Part shown: piece by piece, positions 8,004 through 16,700 of the stretch
Position numbering within the stretch: position 1 is the stretch's first letter
Layout: each line of letters opens with the position of its first letter
NCBI RefSeq assembly: GCF_001570565.1
Contig: NZ_BBXE01000013.1
Location: 62,001-126,000, forward strand
Source: Herbidospora yilanensis
GTDB lineage: Bacteria > Actinomycetota > Actinomycetes > Streptosporangiales > Streptosporangiaceae
Reading direction: 5' to 3'
DNA length: 64,000 nt
The notes under the pieces: generated by a model
What the model saw: the letters and a program-made list of their open reading frames with translations, nothing else
Told to the model about the DNA's origin: nothing
Databases searched by the model: none
Program-made: the position numbers and the translations under genes

Positions 8004-8999
8004 ATGAGGCGCCTATTTGCGGGCCGGACGCTCATCGTGGGCGTGCTGGCTGCGTTGACCCTTTCGGCCTGCGGCAGCGGCGAGCCCGAGGCCACCGCCA
8101 CCGGCGGTTCCGGCGGCCTGGAGAAGACCGCGCTGACGATCGGCGTCGTGGCCGTGCCCGACGCCGCGCCCATCCAGATCGCCCTGGACCGGGGCTTCTT
8201 CAAGGAAGAGGGCCTCGACGTCAAGATCTCCGTCGAGGTCGGCGGCGCCGCCGCCACGCCCAAGCTCGTCGCGGGCCAGCTCGACGCCATGCTCGGCAAC
8301 TACGTCGCGCTGTTCCTCGCCCAGCAGGCGGGCGCCGGCAAGTTCAAGGTGGTGGCCGACAGCTACCAGGCCGCCCCCGACAACTTCGTCATCATGGCCA
8401 AGGGTGACAACGCCGCCATCAACACCGCGGCCGACCTCGCCGGCAAGAAGATCGCCGTGAACACCCTCAACGCGATCGGCACCCTCGCGGTGACCGCGAC
8501 CGCCAAGGTCGCCGGCGTCACCATCAACGAGAAGGAGCAGTACGTCGCCATGCCGCTGCCCGAGATGGGCGCGGCGCTGGAGACCGGCACCGTCGACGCG
8601 ATCTGGGTCGCCGAACCGTTCATCTCGGCCAACGCCAAGGCCGGCGCCAAGAAGGTCGCCGACAGCATGGCCGGCCCGCTGGAGAACTTCCCCATCGCCG
8701 GCTGGGTGATGACCGACAAGTTCACCAGCGAGAACCCCAAGACGGTCGCCGCCTTCCAGCGCGCCCTCCGAAAGGCGCAGAACCTGGCCGCCTCCGACCG
8801 CAAGGTCGTGGAGGAGGCGCTGCCGAAGTACACCAAGATCGACGCCGCCACCGCGGCCGTCATCGCGCTGGGCACCTACTCCACCTCGCTCAGCGAGGCC
8901 CGTCTCCAGCGGGTCGCCGACACGCTGACGGAGTACGGCATGATCCCGGCCGGCTTCGACGTGAAGGCCCTGATGGCGCCGGCCGCACCCGCGCAGTGA
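8004..8999 (+). CDS. ABC transporter substrate-binding lipoprotein (SsuA/NMT1-like)
   Basis: 331 residues with a lipoprotein signal peptide: RR at 2-3, hydrophobic core, lipobox LSAC with Cys at 23. The mature protein has the NMT1/SsuA fold signatures LTIGVVAVPDAAPIQIALDR, FFKEEGLDVKI, QLDAMLGNYVALFLAQ and VAEPFIS. The family binds sulfonates, taurine, nitrate or pyrimidine thiamin precursors, so the ligand cannot be read from sequence. A Shine-Dalgarno AAGGAGA precedes the ATG. It is the first gene of a five-gene operon with two permeases, an ATPase and an O-methyltransferase, diverging from conservon 1. Confidence 0.88.
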   Translation: MRRLFAGRTLIVGVLAALTLSACGSGEPEATATGGSGGLEKTALTIGVVAVPDAAPIQIALDRGFFKEEGLDVKISVEVGGAAATPKLVAGQLDAMLGNYVALFLAQQAGAGKFKVVADSYQAAPDNFVIMAKGDNAAINTAADLAGKKIAVNTLNAIGTLAVTATAKVAGVTINEKEQYVAMPLPEMGAALETGTVDAIWVAEPFISANAKAGAKKVADSMAGPLENFPIAGWVMTDKFTSENPKTVAAFQRALRKAQNLAASDRKVVEEALPKYTKIDAATAAVIALGTYSTSLSEARLQRVADTLTEYGMIPAGFDVKALMAPAAPAQ

Positions 9000-9003
9000 C
9001 GAC

Positions 9004-9786
9004 GTGCCGAAGGTAAACGGGGCGAGCCTGCTCCGCGGTCTCATCGGGACCGCGGGGCTGCTCGTCGTTCTGGAGGCGGCCGGACGACTGGGCGCGTGGG
9101 ACACCGAAAGACTGCCCCTCGTCTCCACCGTCCTGCTGCGGGCCGGCGAACTGCTGACCGACCCCGAGTTCCTCGTCAGCGCCCGGTCGAGCCTGACCAC
9201 GTGGGCGCTGGCACTGCTGGTCACGATCGCGATCGCCGTGCCGGCCGGGCTGCTGCTCGGCATGGTCAAACCCGCCGAGGTGGCGGTGCGGCCGCTGATC
9301 GAGTTCCTGCGGCCGATCCCGTCGGTCGCGCTGATCCCCCTGGTCATCCTGCTCTACTCGGAGACCACCCACATGCGGATCACGGTGGCGGTGTACGCCG
9401 CCCTGTGGCCCGTGCTCATCAACACCATCTACGGCGTGCGCGACGTCGACCCGCTGGCCAAGGAGACCCTGCGCAGCTTCGGCTTCGGCCCCGGGTCGGT
9501 CGCCTACCGGGTGGTGCTGCCGGGCGCCGCGCCCTTCATCGCCACCGGCATCCGGCTGGCCGCCTCGGTCGCGATCGTGCTGGTGGTGACGTCGGAACTG
9601 ATCGCCGGCGGCATCGAGGGCATCGGCGTCTACATCACCATCGCGCAGAGCGGCAACCGGCTCGACCTGATGATCGGCGCGACCATCCTGGTCGGCCTGT
9701 TCGGCATCCTGGTCAACGCGCTGCTCGTGGCCGGCGAGAACCGGCTGTTCCGGTGGCACCGCGCCAGAGCGGGGGCCGCCACGTGA
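9004..9786 (+). CDS. ABC transporter permease 1 (SsuC/TauC-like)
   Basis: 260 residues, GTG start 4 nt after the lipoprotein stop. Hydrophobic segments and the BPD_transp_1 coupling region (AKETLRSFGFGPGSVAYRVVLPGAAPFIATGIRLA) mark an inner-membrane permease of the nitrate/sulfonate/taurine importer family. The motif FLRPIPSVALIPLVILL is typical of SsuC. It overlaps the next permease by 4 nt (GTGA), so the two are translationally coupled and very likely form a heterodimeric channel; most SsuABC systems have one permease gene, so two distinct ones are slightly unusual. Confidence 0.88.
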   Translation: MPKVNGASLLRGLIGTAGLLVVLEAAGRLGAWDTERLPLVSTVLLRAGELLTDPEFLVSARSSLTTWALALLVTIAIAVPAGLLLGMVKPAEVAVRPLIEFLRPIPSVALIPLVILLYSETTHMRITVAVYAALWPVLINTIYGVRDVDPLAKETLRSFGFGPGSVAYRVVLPGAAPFIATGIRLAASVAIVLVVTSELIAGGIEGIGVYITIAQSGNRLDLMIGATILVGLFGILVNALLVAGENRLFRWHRARAGAAT

Positions 9787-10574
9787 GACGAGCGACCTCC
9801 GGCGTGCTCCGGTTCTGGATCGTGCCCGTGACGCTGGTGTTGTGGGAACTGCTCACCCGGATGACCGAATCGCCGTTCTTCCCGCCGCCCAGCCGGATCG
9901 TGGGCCAGTTCTACGACATGTGGCTGAGCGGCCCCGTCTCCCAGCTCCTGCTGACCGACAGCGCGCTCGACACCTTCGGGCCCAGCCTGGGCCGGCTGCT
10001 CGCCGGCTGGACCATCGCCGGCGTGCTCGGCATCGCCCTCGGGGTGGCCCTCGGCCGGATCCGCGGCCTGGCCGAATACACCGACCCGGTGCTGCAGTTC
10101 CTGCGCGCGCTGCCGCCGCCGCTGCTGGTGCCCATCTTCTTCGTGCTGTTCAAGATCGGCACCCCCACCCAGCTCGCCGTCATCGTCTTCGGCGTCATCT
10201 GGCCGGTGCTGGTCAACACGACCGACGGCGTCCGCGCGGTGGACAAGGGCTTCCTGGAGACCGCACGGGTCTTCCAGTTCAGCCGGTACGACATCCTCCG
10301 CCGCGTCATCCTGCCCTCAGCCATGCCGAAGATCTTCGCGGGCCTCCGGCTGAGCCTGTCGCTGGCGCTGATCCTGATGGTGGTGTCGGAACTCGTCGGC
10401 AGCAACAGCGGCATCGGCTACAGCCTGCTCTACGCGCAGCAGTCCTACGACTACGCCGGGGTCTGGGCGCACATCGTCCTGCTCGGCGTGCTCGGGCTGC
10501 TGTTCAACGCCCTGTTCCTCGTCGCCGAGGGCCGCGTCCTGTCCTGGCACGCCAACGCCAGGCGCAACGTTTAG
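9783..10574 (+). CDS. ABC transporter permease 2 (SsuC/TauC-like)
   Basis: 263 residues from the overlapping GTG at 9783. It carries a second copy of the permease fold: LQFLRALPPPLLVPIFFVLF, then the coupling loop FLETARVFQFSRYDILRRVILPSAMPKI, and ends VAEGRVLSWHANARR. It is divergent from permease 1 at the sequence level, so the transporter is probably a heterodimer. A much longer in-frame ORF upstream is a shadow of permease 1; the GTGA junction and Arg-rich cytoplasmic start (VRRATSG) fix the true start. Confidence 0.88.
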   Translation: MRRATSGVLRFWIVPVTLVLWELLTRMTESPFFPPPSRIVGQFYDMWLSGPVSQLLLTDSALDTFGPSLGRLLAGWTIAGVLGIALGVALGRIRGLAEYTDPVLQFLRALPPPLLVPIFFVLFKIGTPTQLAVIVFGVIWPVLVNTTDGVRAVDKGFLETARVFQFSRYDILRRVILPSAMPKIFAGLRLSLSLALILMVVSELVGSNSGIGYSLLYAQQSYDYAGVWAHIVLLGVLGLLFNALFLVAEGRVLSWHANARRNV

Positions 10575-10583
10575 GAAGATCCG

Positions 10584-11360
10584 GTGCTTGAGTTAGTCGA
10601 TCTGAGCCACACCTACGGCTCCTACCGCGCCATCGACCGCGTCAACCTGAAGGTCGCCCAGGGCGAGGTGGTCTGCATCGTCGGGCCGTCGGGCTGCGGG
10701 AAGTCGACCCTGCTGCGGTCGATCGCGGGGCTGATCAAACCCACCGGCGGCACCGTCCTGCTCGACGGCAAACCCGTCGACGGCAGTCCCGAGAACCTGG
10801 CCGTGGTCTTCCAGGACTACAGCCGCTCGCTCTACCCGTGGATGTCGGCGCTGGCCAACGTCGGCCTGCCGCTGCGCCGCCGCGGCCTGGACCGCAAGCG
10901 GCGCGACGCCGCCGCCATGGCCGCCCTCGAACAGGTCGGCCTGGCCGGGGCCGCGGCCAAGTTCCCGTGGGAGATGTCCGGCGGCATGCAGCAGCGGGTG
11001 TCGATCGCCCGCGCCCTCGCTTACCAGCCGAAACTGCTGCTGATGGACGAGCCGTTCGGCTCGGTCGACGCGCAGACCCGCGAGGAGCTGGAGGACCTGA
11101 CCCTCCGCGTCTGCGCCCACCACGGCATGACCATCCTGCTGATCACCCACGACGTCGACGAGAGCGTCTACGTCGGCGACCGCGTCGTGGTGCTCAGCAA
11201 GGCCCCCGGAACGGTGGTGGGCGACCTGACCGTCCAGTTGCCGGGGCCGCGCGACCAGATCCACACCCGCGAACTCGACGCCTTCGTACGGCTGCGCGCC
11301 GAAGTCGGCCGTCTCGTCCGCGGCATGACCCCTCACCGAAACGGAGTGGAGACCAGGTGA
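10584..11360 (+). CDS. ABC transporter ATP-binding protein (SsuB/TauB-like)
   Basis: 258 residues, GTG start with AGGAAG upstream. Walker A GPSGCGKST at about 34-42, Q-loop FQDYSRSLYPWMS, signature MSGGMQQRVSIARALA, Walker B LLLMDEPFGSVD and switch His in LLITHDVDESVY are all intact. It is the energising subunit for the two upstream permeases. The gene ends in a GTGA overlap with the methyltransferase, tying that enzyme to the transport operon. Confidence 0.92.
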   Translation: MLELVDLSHTYGSYRAIDRVNLKVAQGEVVCIVGPSGCGKSTLLRSIAGLIKPTGGTVLLDGKPVDGSPENLAVVFQDYSRSLYPWMSALANVGLPLRRRGLDRKRRDAAAMAALEQVGLAGAAAKFPWEMSGGMQQRVSIARALAYQPKLLLMDEPFGSVDAQTREELEDLTLRVCAHHGMTILLITHDVDESVYVGDRVVVLSKAPGTVVGDLTVQLPGPRDQIHTRELDAFVRLRAEVGRLVRGMTPHRNGVETR

Positions 11361-12364
11361 CCCAGAACGACCCGGCCGCCCCGGTATGGGAAGCGATCTA
11401 CGGGATCTCCCGCTTCGCCGCCCTCGCCACGATGGCGGAGCTGGGCTGCGCCGACCATCTCGCGGCCGGCCCGCTGACGGCGGACGTACTGGCCGAGCGT
11501 TGCGAAGCCGACCCGCTGTCGCTGCACCGGACGCTGCGTGAGGTGGCGTCGATGGGCTTCCTGCGCAGCGTCCCCGAAGGATACGAGCTCACCGAGTCGG
11601 GCCACCTCCTGCGCGAGGACGTGCCGGGTTCGGTCCGCTCGGCCGTGCGCATGGTCGGCCAGGAGGCCTTCTGGTACGCCATGGGCCGGCTCCCGGAGAC
11701 GGTCCGGACCGGCAGGAGCGCCTTCAAGGAGAAGTTCGGCCACGTCTACGAGTACGTGGGCCGCAACCCCGAGATCGCCGTGCTGTTCGACCACTACATG
11801 ACGGTCCGCGCCGAGCCCTTCGCGGCCGGCCTGGCCGGCAACTACGACCTGAGCGGCGCCCGCAAGGTCATCGACCTCGGCGGCGGGCGCGGGCACATCC
11901 TGGGCGCGCTGCTCAGGGCCAACCCGCACCTCGAAGGCGTGCTGTTCGACCTGGAGCGGGTGCTCGGCAGCGGGCGCGACGCGCTGACCGAGGCGGGCCT
12001 CGCCGACCGCTGCGAGTTCGTCGTCGGCGACTTCTTCGCCCACATCCCGAGCGGCCCGGACGTGTACCTGCTGGCCAACGTCATCCACAACTGGAGCGAC
12101 GAGGACAGCGTGCGGATCCTGCGCAACGTCCGGGCGGCCATGCCCGACGACGGCCGGGTGCTGATCCTGGAGATCGTGCTGAGCGACGACGACTCGCCCC
12201 ACGTGGGCAAGGACGGCGACATCCGGATGTTGTCGCTCTCCGGCGGCGGCATGGAGCGCACGCCCGCCGAATATCAGACGCTGCTGGAGAAGAGCGGCCT
12301 CACCACGGCGCGGATCCTGCCGCTTCCCGGGTGGGCCAGCGTCATCGAGGCCGTGCCCAACTGA
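11357..12364 (+). CDS. SAM-dependent O-methyltransferase (acetylserotonin/hydroxyneurosporene OMT-like)
   Basis: 335 residues from the GTG that overlaps the ATPase stop. The N-terminal winged-helix dimerisation domain (about 10-90) precedes a class I methyltransferase fold: SAM-binding DLGGGRGH at 173-180, acidic loop FDLERV, and the catalytic-base region NVIHNWSDED with His244. The C-terminal GGGMERTPAEYQTLLEKSGL is typical of small-molecule O-methyltransferases acting on hydroxyl groups of aromatic or polyketide substrates. The substrate is unknown. Its fusion to an importer operon by translational coupling implies that it modifies the imported compound or something derived from it. Confidence 0.85.
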   Translation: MTQNDPAAPVWEAIYGISRFAALATMAELGCADHLAAGPLTADVLAERCEADPLSLHRTLREVASMGFLRSVPEGYELTESGHLLREDVPGSVRSAVRMVGQEAFWYAMGRLPETVRTGRSAFKEKFGHVYEYVGRNPEIAVLFDHYMTVRAEPFAAGLAGNYDLSGARKVIDLGGGRGHILGALLRANPHLEGVLFDLERVLGSGRDALTEAGLADRCEFVVGDFFAHIPSGPDVYLLANVIHNWSDEDSVRILRNVRAAMPDDGRVLILEIVLSDDDSPHVGKDGDIRMLSLSGGGMERTPAEYQTLLEKSGLTTARILPLPGWASVIEAVPN

Positions 12365-12375
12365 GACGGGACCGG

Positions 12376-12406
12376 GGTCCCCGGCTAGCGCTGCCAGCCG
12401 GGGACC
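12376..12406. terminator. Bidirectional hairpin between convergent OMT and cvnD2 genes
   Basis: Perfect 10-bp arms GGTCCCCGGC (12376-12385) and GCCGGGGACC (12397-12406) with an 11-nt loop. The hairpin spans the stop of cvnD2 and lies 12 nt past the OMT stop. There is no T-tract on either side, as is common for actinomycete convergent gene ends, so efficiency is uncertain. Confidence 0.6.
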
Positions 12407-12972
12407 GCGACCCGCATCGTCAAAGCGTGTTCCACCAGGGTGATCAGCGTGTTCTTCACCGAGTCACGGGACCGCGCGTCGGTGCGCACGATCGGGGTGT
12501 GCGGCGACAACGACAGCGCCTCGCGCACCTCGTTCTCCCCGTGGGGGAAGCTGCCGTCGAACCCGTTGATGCCGATCACGAAGGGGAGCTGCGCCTCCTC
12601 GAAGTAGTCGACGGCCGGGAAGCTGTCGGCGAGGCGGCGCGTGTCGACCAGCACGACGGCGCCGATGGCGCCCCGCACCAGGTCGTCCCACATGAACCAG
12701 AAGCGGTGCTGACCGGGGGTGCCGAACAGGTAGAGGATCAGATCCTGGTCGAGCGACACCCGGCCGAAGTCCATCGCCACGGTCGTCGTGGTCTTGTGCG
12801 GTGTCAGGCCGACATCGTCGATGCCCTCGGAGGCGTCGGTCATCACCGCCTCCGTCGTGAGCGGCACGATCTCCGACACCGCACCGACGAATGTCGTCTT
12901 GCCGACGCCGAAGCCACCCGCCACGACGATCTTCGTCGAGGTCAGGCCCCGGCTAGAGCCTGCGAAGTCCAC
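12385..12972 (-). CDS. cvnD: Conservon 2 GTP-binding protein CvnD
   Basis: 195 residues starting GTG (VDFAGSSRGLTSTKIVVAGG). P-loop GGFGVGKT at 19-26, switch II-like FGTPGQHRFWFMWDD, and NGFD where NKxD is expected. It is almost identical to the conservon 1 protein from the P-loop onward (TTEAVMTDAS, TPHKTTTTVAMDFGRVSL), with differences concentrated in the last 60 residues. GTG 12972 was chosen because it recreates the same 20-nt overlap with cvnC and the same DFAGS N-terminus found in conservon 3. Convergent with the OMT gene, 20 nt apart. Confidence 0.93.
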   Translation of the reverse strand: MDFAGSSRGLTSTKIVVAGGFGVGKTTFVGAVSEIVPLTTEAVMTDASEGIDDVGLTPHKTTTTVAMDFGRVSLDQDLILYLFGTPGQHRFWFMWDDLVRGAIGAVVLVDTRRLADSFPAVDYFEEAQLPFVIGINGFDGSFPHGENEVREALSLSPHTPIVRTDARSRDSVKNTLITLVEHALTMRVAVPGWQR

Positions 12973-13324
12973 TGAGCACCCTTTCCAACAAACCCAGATC
13001 CGGCTTACCCGCGTCGAGCTGCGGCTGGTGCACCTGCACCAGGCCCTCCGCCGCCATGTCGGCGATGACCACACGTGTCACGCCCAGCGGCATGCGCAGC
13101 ATGGCCGAGATCTCCGCGACCGACCTGACCTGACGGCAGAGCGACGTGATCGCCTGCCGTTCCGGGGGCATGGTCGAGAGGTCCACGTGCGCCGCTATGA
13201 CAGAGGAGACGAGTGCCTCCATGGCGAGCTGAACTCGCGGGGCCGTGCGCCCACCGGTCACCGCATAGGGGCGCACCAGCGAACTTTGCTCCGCCGGGGG
13301 CTCACCTGTCCAGCCGCCTGCCAC
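12953..13324 (-). CDS. cvnC: Conservon 2 DUF742 protein CvnC
   Basis: 123 residues, GTG start with an excellent Shine-Dalgarno (TAGGAGGT, 5 nt spacer). DUF742 signatures: VRPYAVTGGRT near 17, SLCRQVRSVAEISAMLRMPLG, VTRVVIADMAAEGLVQVHQP, and the constant C-terminus LGLLERVLSGLRRL. The residues facing the GTPase gene are conserved because the last 20 nt also encode the start of CvnD. Function within the conservon as for the first copy. Confidence 0.92.
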   Translation of the reverse strand: MAGGWTGEPPAEQSSLVRPYAVTGGRTAPRVQLAMEALVSSVIAAHVDLSTMPPERQAITSLCRQVRSVAEISAMLRMPLGVTRVVIADMAAEGLVQVHQPQLDAGKPDLGLLERVLSGLRRL

Positions 13325-13343
13325 GGCGACCTCCTAATCTCGA

Positions 13344-13766
13344 TCAACGGGGGTGGGAAGCCTGGAGCTCGGCGCGGACGGCCGGGGTCAGGACCTGACC
13401 CGCCCGCTCGACCAGCAGCGTCATCTGGTACGCCACCAGACCCATGTCACAGTCGGCCGCGGCGAGCACGGCCAGACAGGAACCATCGCTGATCGACATG
13501 ATCAACAGCAGCCCGCGCTGCATCTCGACCACGGTCTGCGTTACGGCTCCACCCTCGAAGACCCGCGAGGCACCCTGCGTCAACGAGATCAGCCCGGCGG
13601 CCACCGCCGCGAGCTGGTCGGCGCGATCCTTCGGGAATCCCTCCGAGTACGCCAGGGGCAACCCGTCAGCGGAGACCACAACCGTGTGCGCCACACCGGG
13701 CACGTTGTTCACGAAGTCTGTGATCAGCCAATTGACGCCGCGAGCGGCCTGGCTCATTTCCCTCAT
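13344..13766 (-). CDS. cvnB: Conservon 2 roadblock/LC7 protein CvnB
   Basis: 140 residues. Roadblock/LC7 fold with MSQAARGVNWLITDFVNNVP, DGLPLAYSEGFPKDRADQLA and LLLIMSISDGSCLAVLA. The ATG overlaps the cvnA2 stop by 4 nt (ATGA). Very similar to the conservon 1 copy throughout, including a C-terminus AELQAS followed by a short divergent tail. Confidence 0.93.
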   Translation of the reverse strand: MREMSQAARGVNWLITDFVNNVPGVAHTVVVSADGLPLAYSEGFPKDRADQLAAVAAGLISLTQGASRVFEGGAVTQTVVEMQRGLLLIMSISDGSCLAVLAAADCDMGLVAYQMTLLVERAGQVLTPAVRAELQASHPR

Positions 13767-16700
13767 GCCTCATCCTTATCGGTCTCTTGACCCTGACCCT
13801 GGGCGGGGTTTGCCCCGGGCCAACCCTGCTCCTCGCTGATGTCTCCCCTCGCCACCGCGCGGCCCTGGCGTACACCGGCCTGGAAACTGGCCAGGCGGCT
13901 GCGCACGCGATCAGGCGACAACGACGGCGCGGGAGCCACCGGCACGGGAGCCGAGGACGCGGCCAGATCGGCCGAGCCCGGCACCAGGTTGGCCTTGGGC
14001 ACCCGCTTCGGCAGGCCGGACGAGGTGATTCCGCCGAGTGAGGGCTCGGCTGCCGCCTGGGCGGCCTGCCAGCCGGCGTCCACCGCGGGGGACGACCACG
14101 CGGTGCGCTCACCGGGGCTCTCGTCGTCGCCGGAAACCTCGGGCTGGTCCGGCGCGCGCCGGAACCAGTCGGACTCCACGGCGGCGAAGATCGGCAGGAA
14201 CTCGTCGATCTCGTCGAGGGGCGAGTTGCGGACCGCGGGAAGCGGTCCGGTGTTGTCGACATCAGGTTCGAAGGGCCCGCGCTGAGCGGGCGTGCCCGGC
14301 CAGGAACCGTTCTCGGCCGGTCCGCCGGGCCATCCAGAGGTGCCGGCTCCGGGCGTCTGGCCCGGCCACGGCGTGTCGTTGGCACCCGGATGCGGGTAGC
14401 CGCCCGACGGGAAGCCACCGATGTTGTGACCGCCCGTGTTGTGACCGCCCGTGTTGTGGCCACCCGTGTTGTGGCCGCCCATGTTGTGGCCACCGGTGTC
14501 GAAGCCGCGCTGGTCGTAGGCGGGCGGCTCGAAGGCGCCGCTGTCGAGCGGGCCGCGCGCGAACGCGGTGCGGTCGAACGGACCGGTGTCGGTCGGGCTG
14601 GGTCCTCCGCCGAACATCCGCGGGCCGGTGTCGAAGGAGCCCCGTTCCGGCATGGGCGCGAAGGGGTCGCGCTCCGGCTGGTCGAAGGGGTTGCGCGGCG
14701 TGGCGGGGGGCCCGGCGGGAGGCAGGGTGTTGCCGGCCGGGGGGTTGTCGAAGGGGTTGCGCTGCGGGAGCTGGCCGAACGAGGAGTCGAACGGCGTGCC
14801 GCCGGTGGTGCCGGCCCACGGGTCGGGCGGACCGTCGCTGCCGAAGGGCCGCGGCACCGTCTCGAACGGGGTCGGGCTGGCCAGCGCGGGCTGCTGCCCG
14901 AACGCGGCGGGGGCCGGGGCGCCGAACGAACCGGTATGCGAGCCGGGCAGCGCGGGCTGGGCGCCGGCGGGCATGCCCTGCTGGGCGCCGGGGAAGGCCC
15001 CGGCGGGCTGGGCGAGCAGGCTCTCCGGCAGCAGCACCATCGCGGTGAGGCCGCCGACGTCCTGCTGGCGGAGCTGGACGCGGATGCCGTGGCGCAGGGC
15101 CAGGCGGCCGACCACGAACAGGCCCATCCGGCGCGACACCGACACGTCGACGACCGGCGGGTTGGCCAGGCGCCAGTTGGCGGCGGCGAGCTCGTCGCCG
15201 GTCATGCCGATGCCGACGTCACTTACGGAGATCATCAGACCGCCGCCGTCGATGCGGTTGCTCGACACGGTGACGCGGGTCTCGCGCGGGGAGAAGGAGA
15301 TGGCGTTCTCGACCAGCTCGGCGATGAGGTGGACGACGTCGTTGACGGACTGACCGACGACGGCCGCGCCCGACTGCACCTGGATGGCGACGCGTTCGTA
15401 GTTCTCGACCTCGGAGAGGGAGGCGCGGACGACGTCGACGATCGGGACCGGCTGGCCCCAGCGGCGGGCGGGTTCCTGGCCGGCGAGGACCAGGAGGTTC
15501 TCGGAGTTGCGGCGCATGCGCGTCGCCAGGTGGTCGAGCTTGAACAGGTTGCCCAGTCGCGTCTCGTCCTGCTCGCCCTGCTCCAGGCCGTCGATGAGGG
15601 AGAGCTGGCGTTCCACCAGCGTCTGGGTGCGGCGGGAGAGGTTGACGAACATCGAGTTGACGTTGCTCCGCAGACGGGCTTCGTCACCGGCCAGCCGGAT
15701 CGCCTCGCGGTGGACCTCGTCGAAGGCGCGCGCCACTTCACCGATCTCGTCAGAGGTGGTGACGCCGATCGGGGCGACCTCGGGCAGGTCGGCGGCCTCG
15801 CCGGACTCGCGCAGCTTCTGGACCGTGTCGGGCAGCCGCGAACCGGCGATCTCCAGCGCCTCGCGGCGCAGGCGGCGCAGCGGCCGGGTGAGCGAACCGG
15901 CGACCAGGGTGGTGATGACGAGGACCACGAGCAGCAGGACCACGATCAGCACACCGGAGACGATGGCGCTGCGCTGCTCGGCGTCCTGGAGGGTGACCGA
16001 CTGGTTGACGACCGAGTCGCCGACCCGCTTCTCGACCTCGCGCATGAGGTCGATGGTCGCGGTGGTCGAGTCGAACCAGCGCTGCAGGTCGTCGGTGCGG
16101 GTGCGGTCGAGGTCCTGGATGGCTCCGTTGAACTGGCGGAGCTGGGCGAGGGCGGCGGCGCGCATCGAGTGGGCGCGCTCGGTCATCTCGCCCTTGACCG
16201 TCTGGCGGTAGAACGAGCTGTCGGCCGGCGAGGCCTCGCTCTGGAAGATCGCGAGCTGGACGTCCTGCGAGCGGCCGGCGCTCAGGAAGTCGGACAGGTC
16301 GTCGTAGTCGAACCTGACGTTGCGCTGCTGCGGCCGGCTCGCGAGGGTGATGGCCAGCAGGCCGCGGCTCTTGGAGATGTCCTCCTTGGCCCGGGTGAAG
16401 GCGGCCAGGGCGGTGGTGTCGGCGAACAGGCGTTCGTCGGAGCCGGCGGAGCGGATCAGGTCTTCGTGGAGCGAGGTGAGCTCGGAGATCATCGTCGTGT
16501 ACATGACGATGGCCGCTCGGGCGGGCACGCTGTCGTTGTCACGGACACCCTTGCGCAGACCATCCAGACCTCGGAGCCATCCGGCGATCTTCGCGGCCCG
16601 GCTGAGCACACGGGTCGAGTGGCTGGAGTCGAGGGACTGGAGCGTGGCAAGCGCTTTGCCGGCAAGGTCGTCGACCTTGCTGGAGACGTCCTGGACCTCG

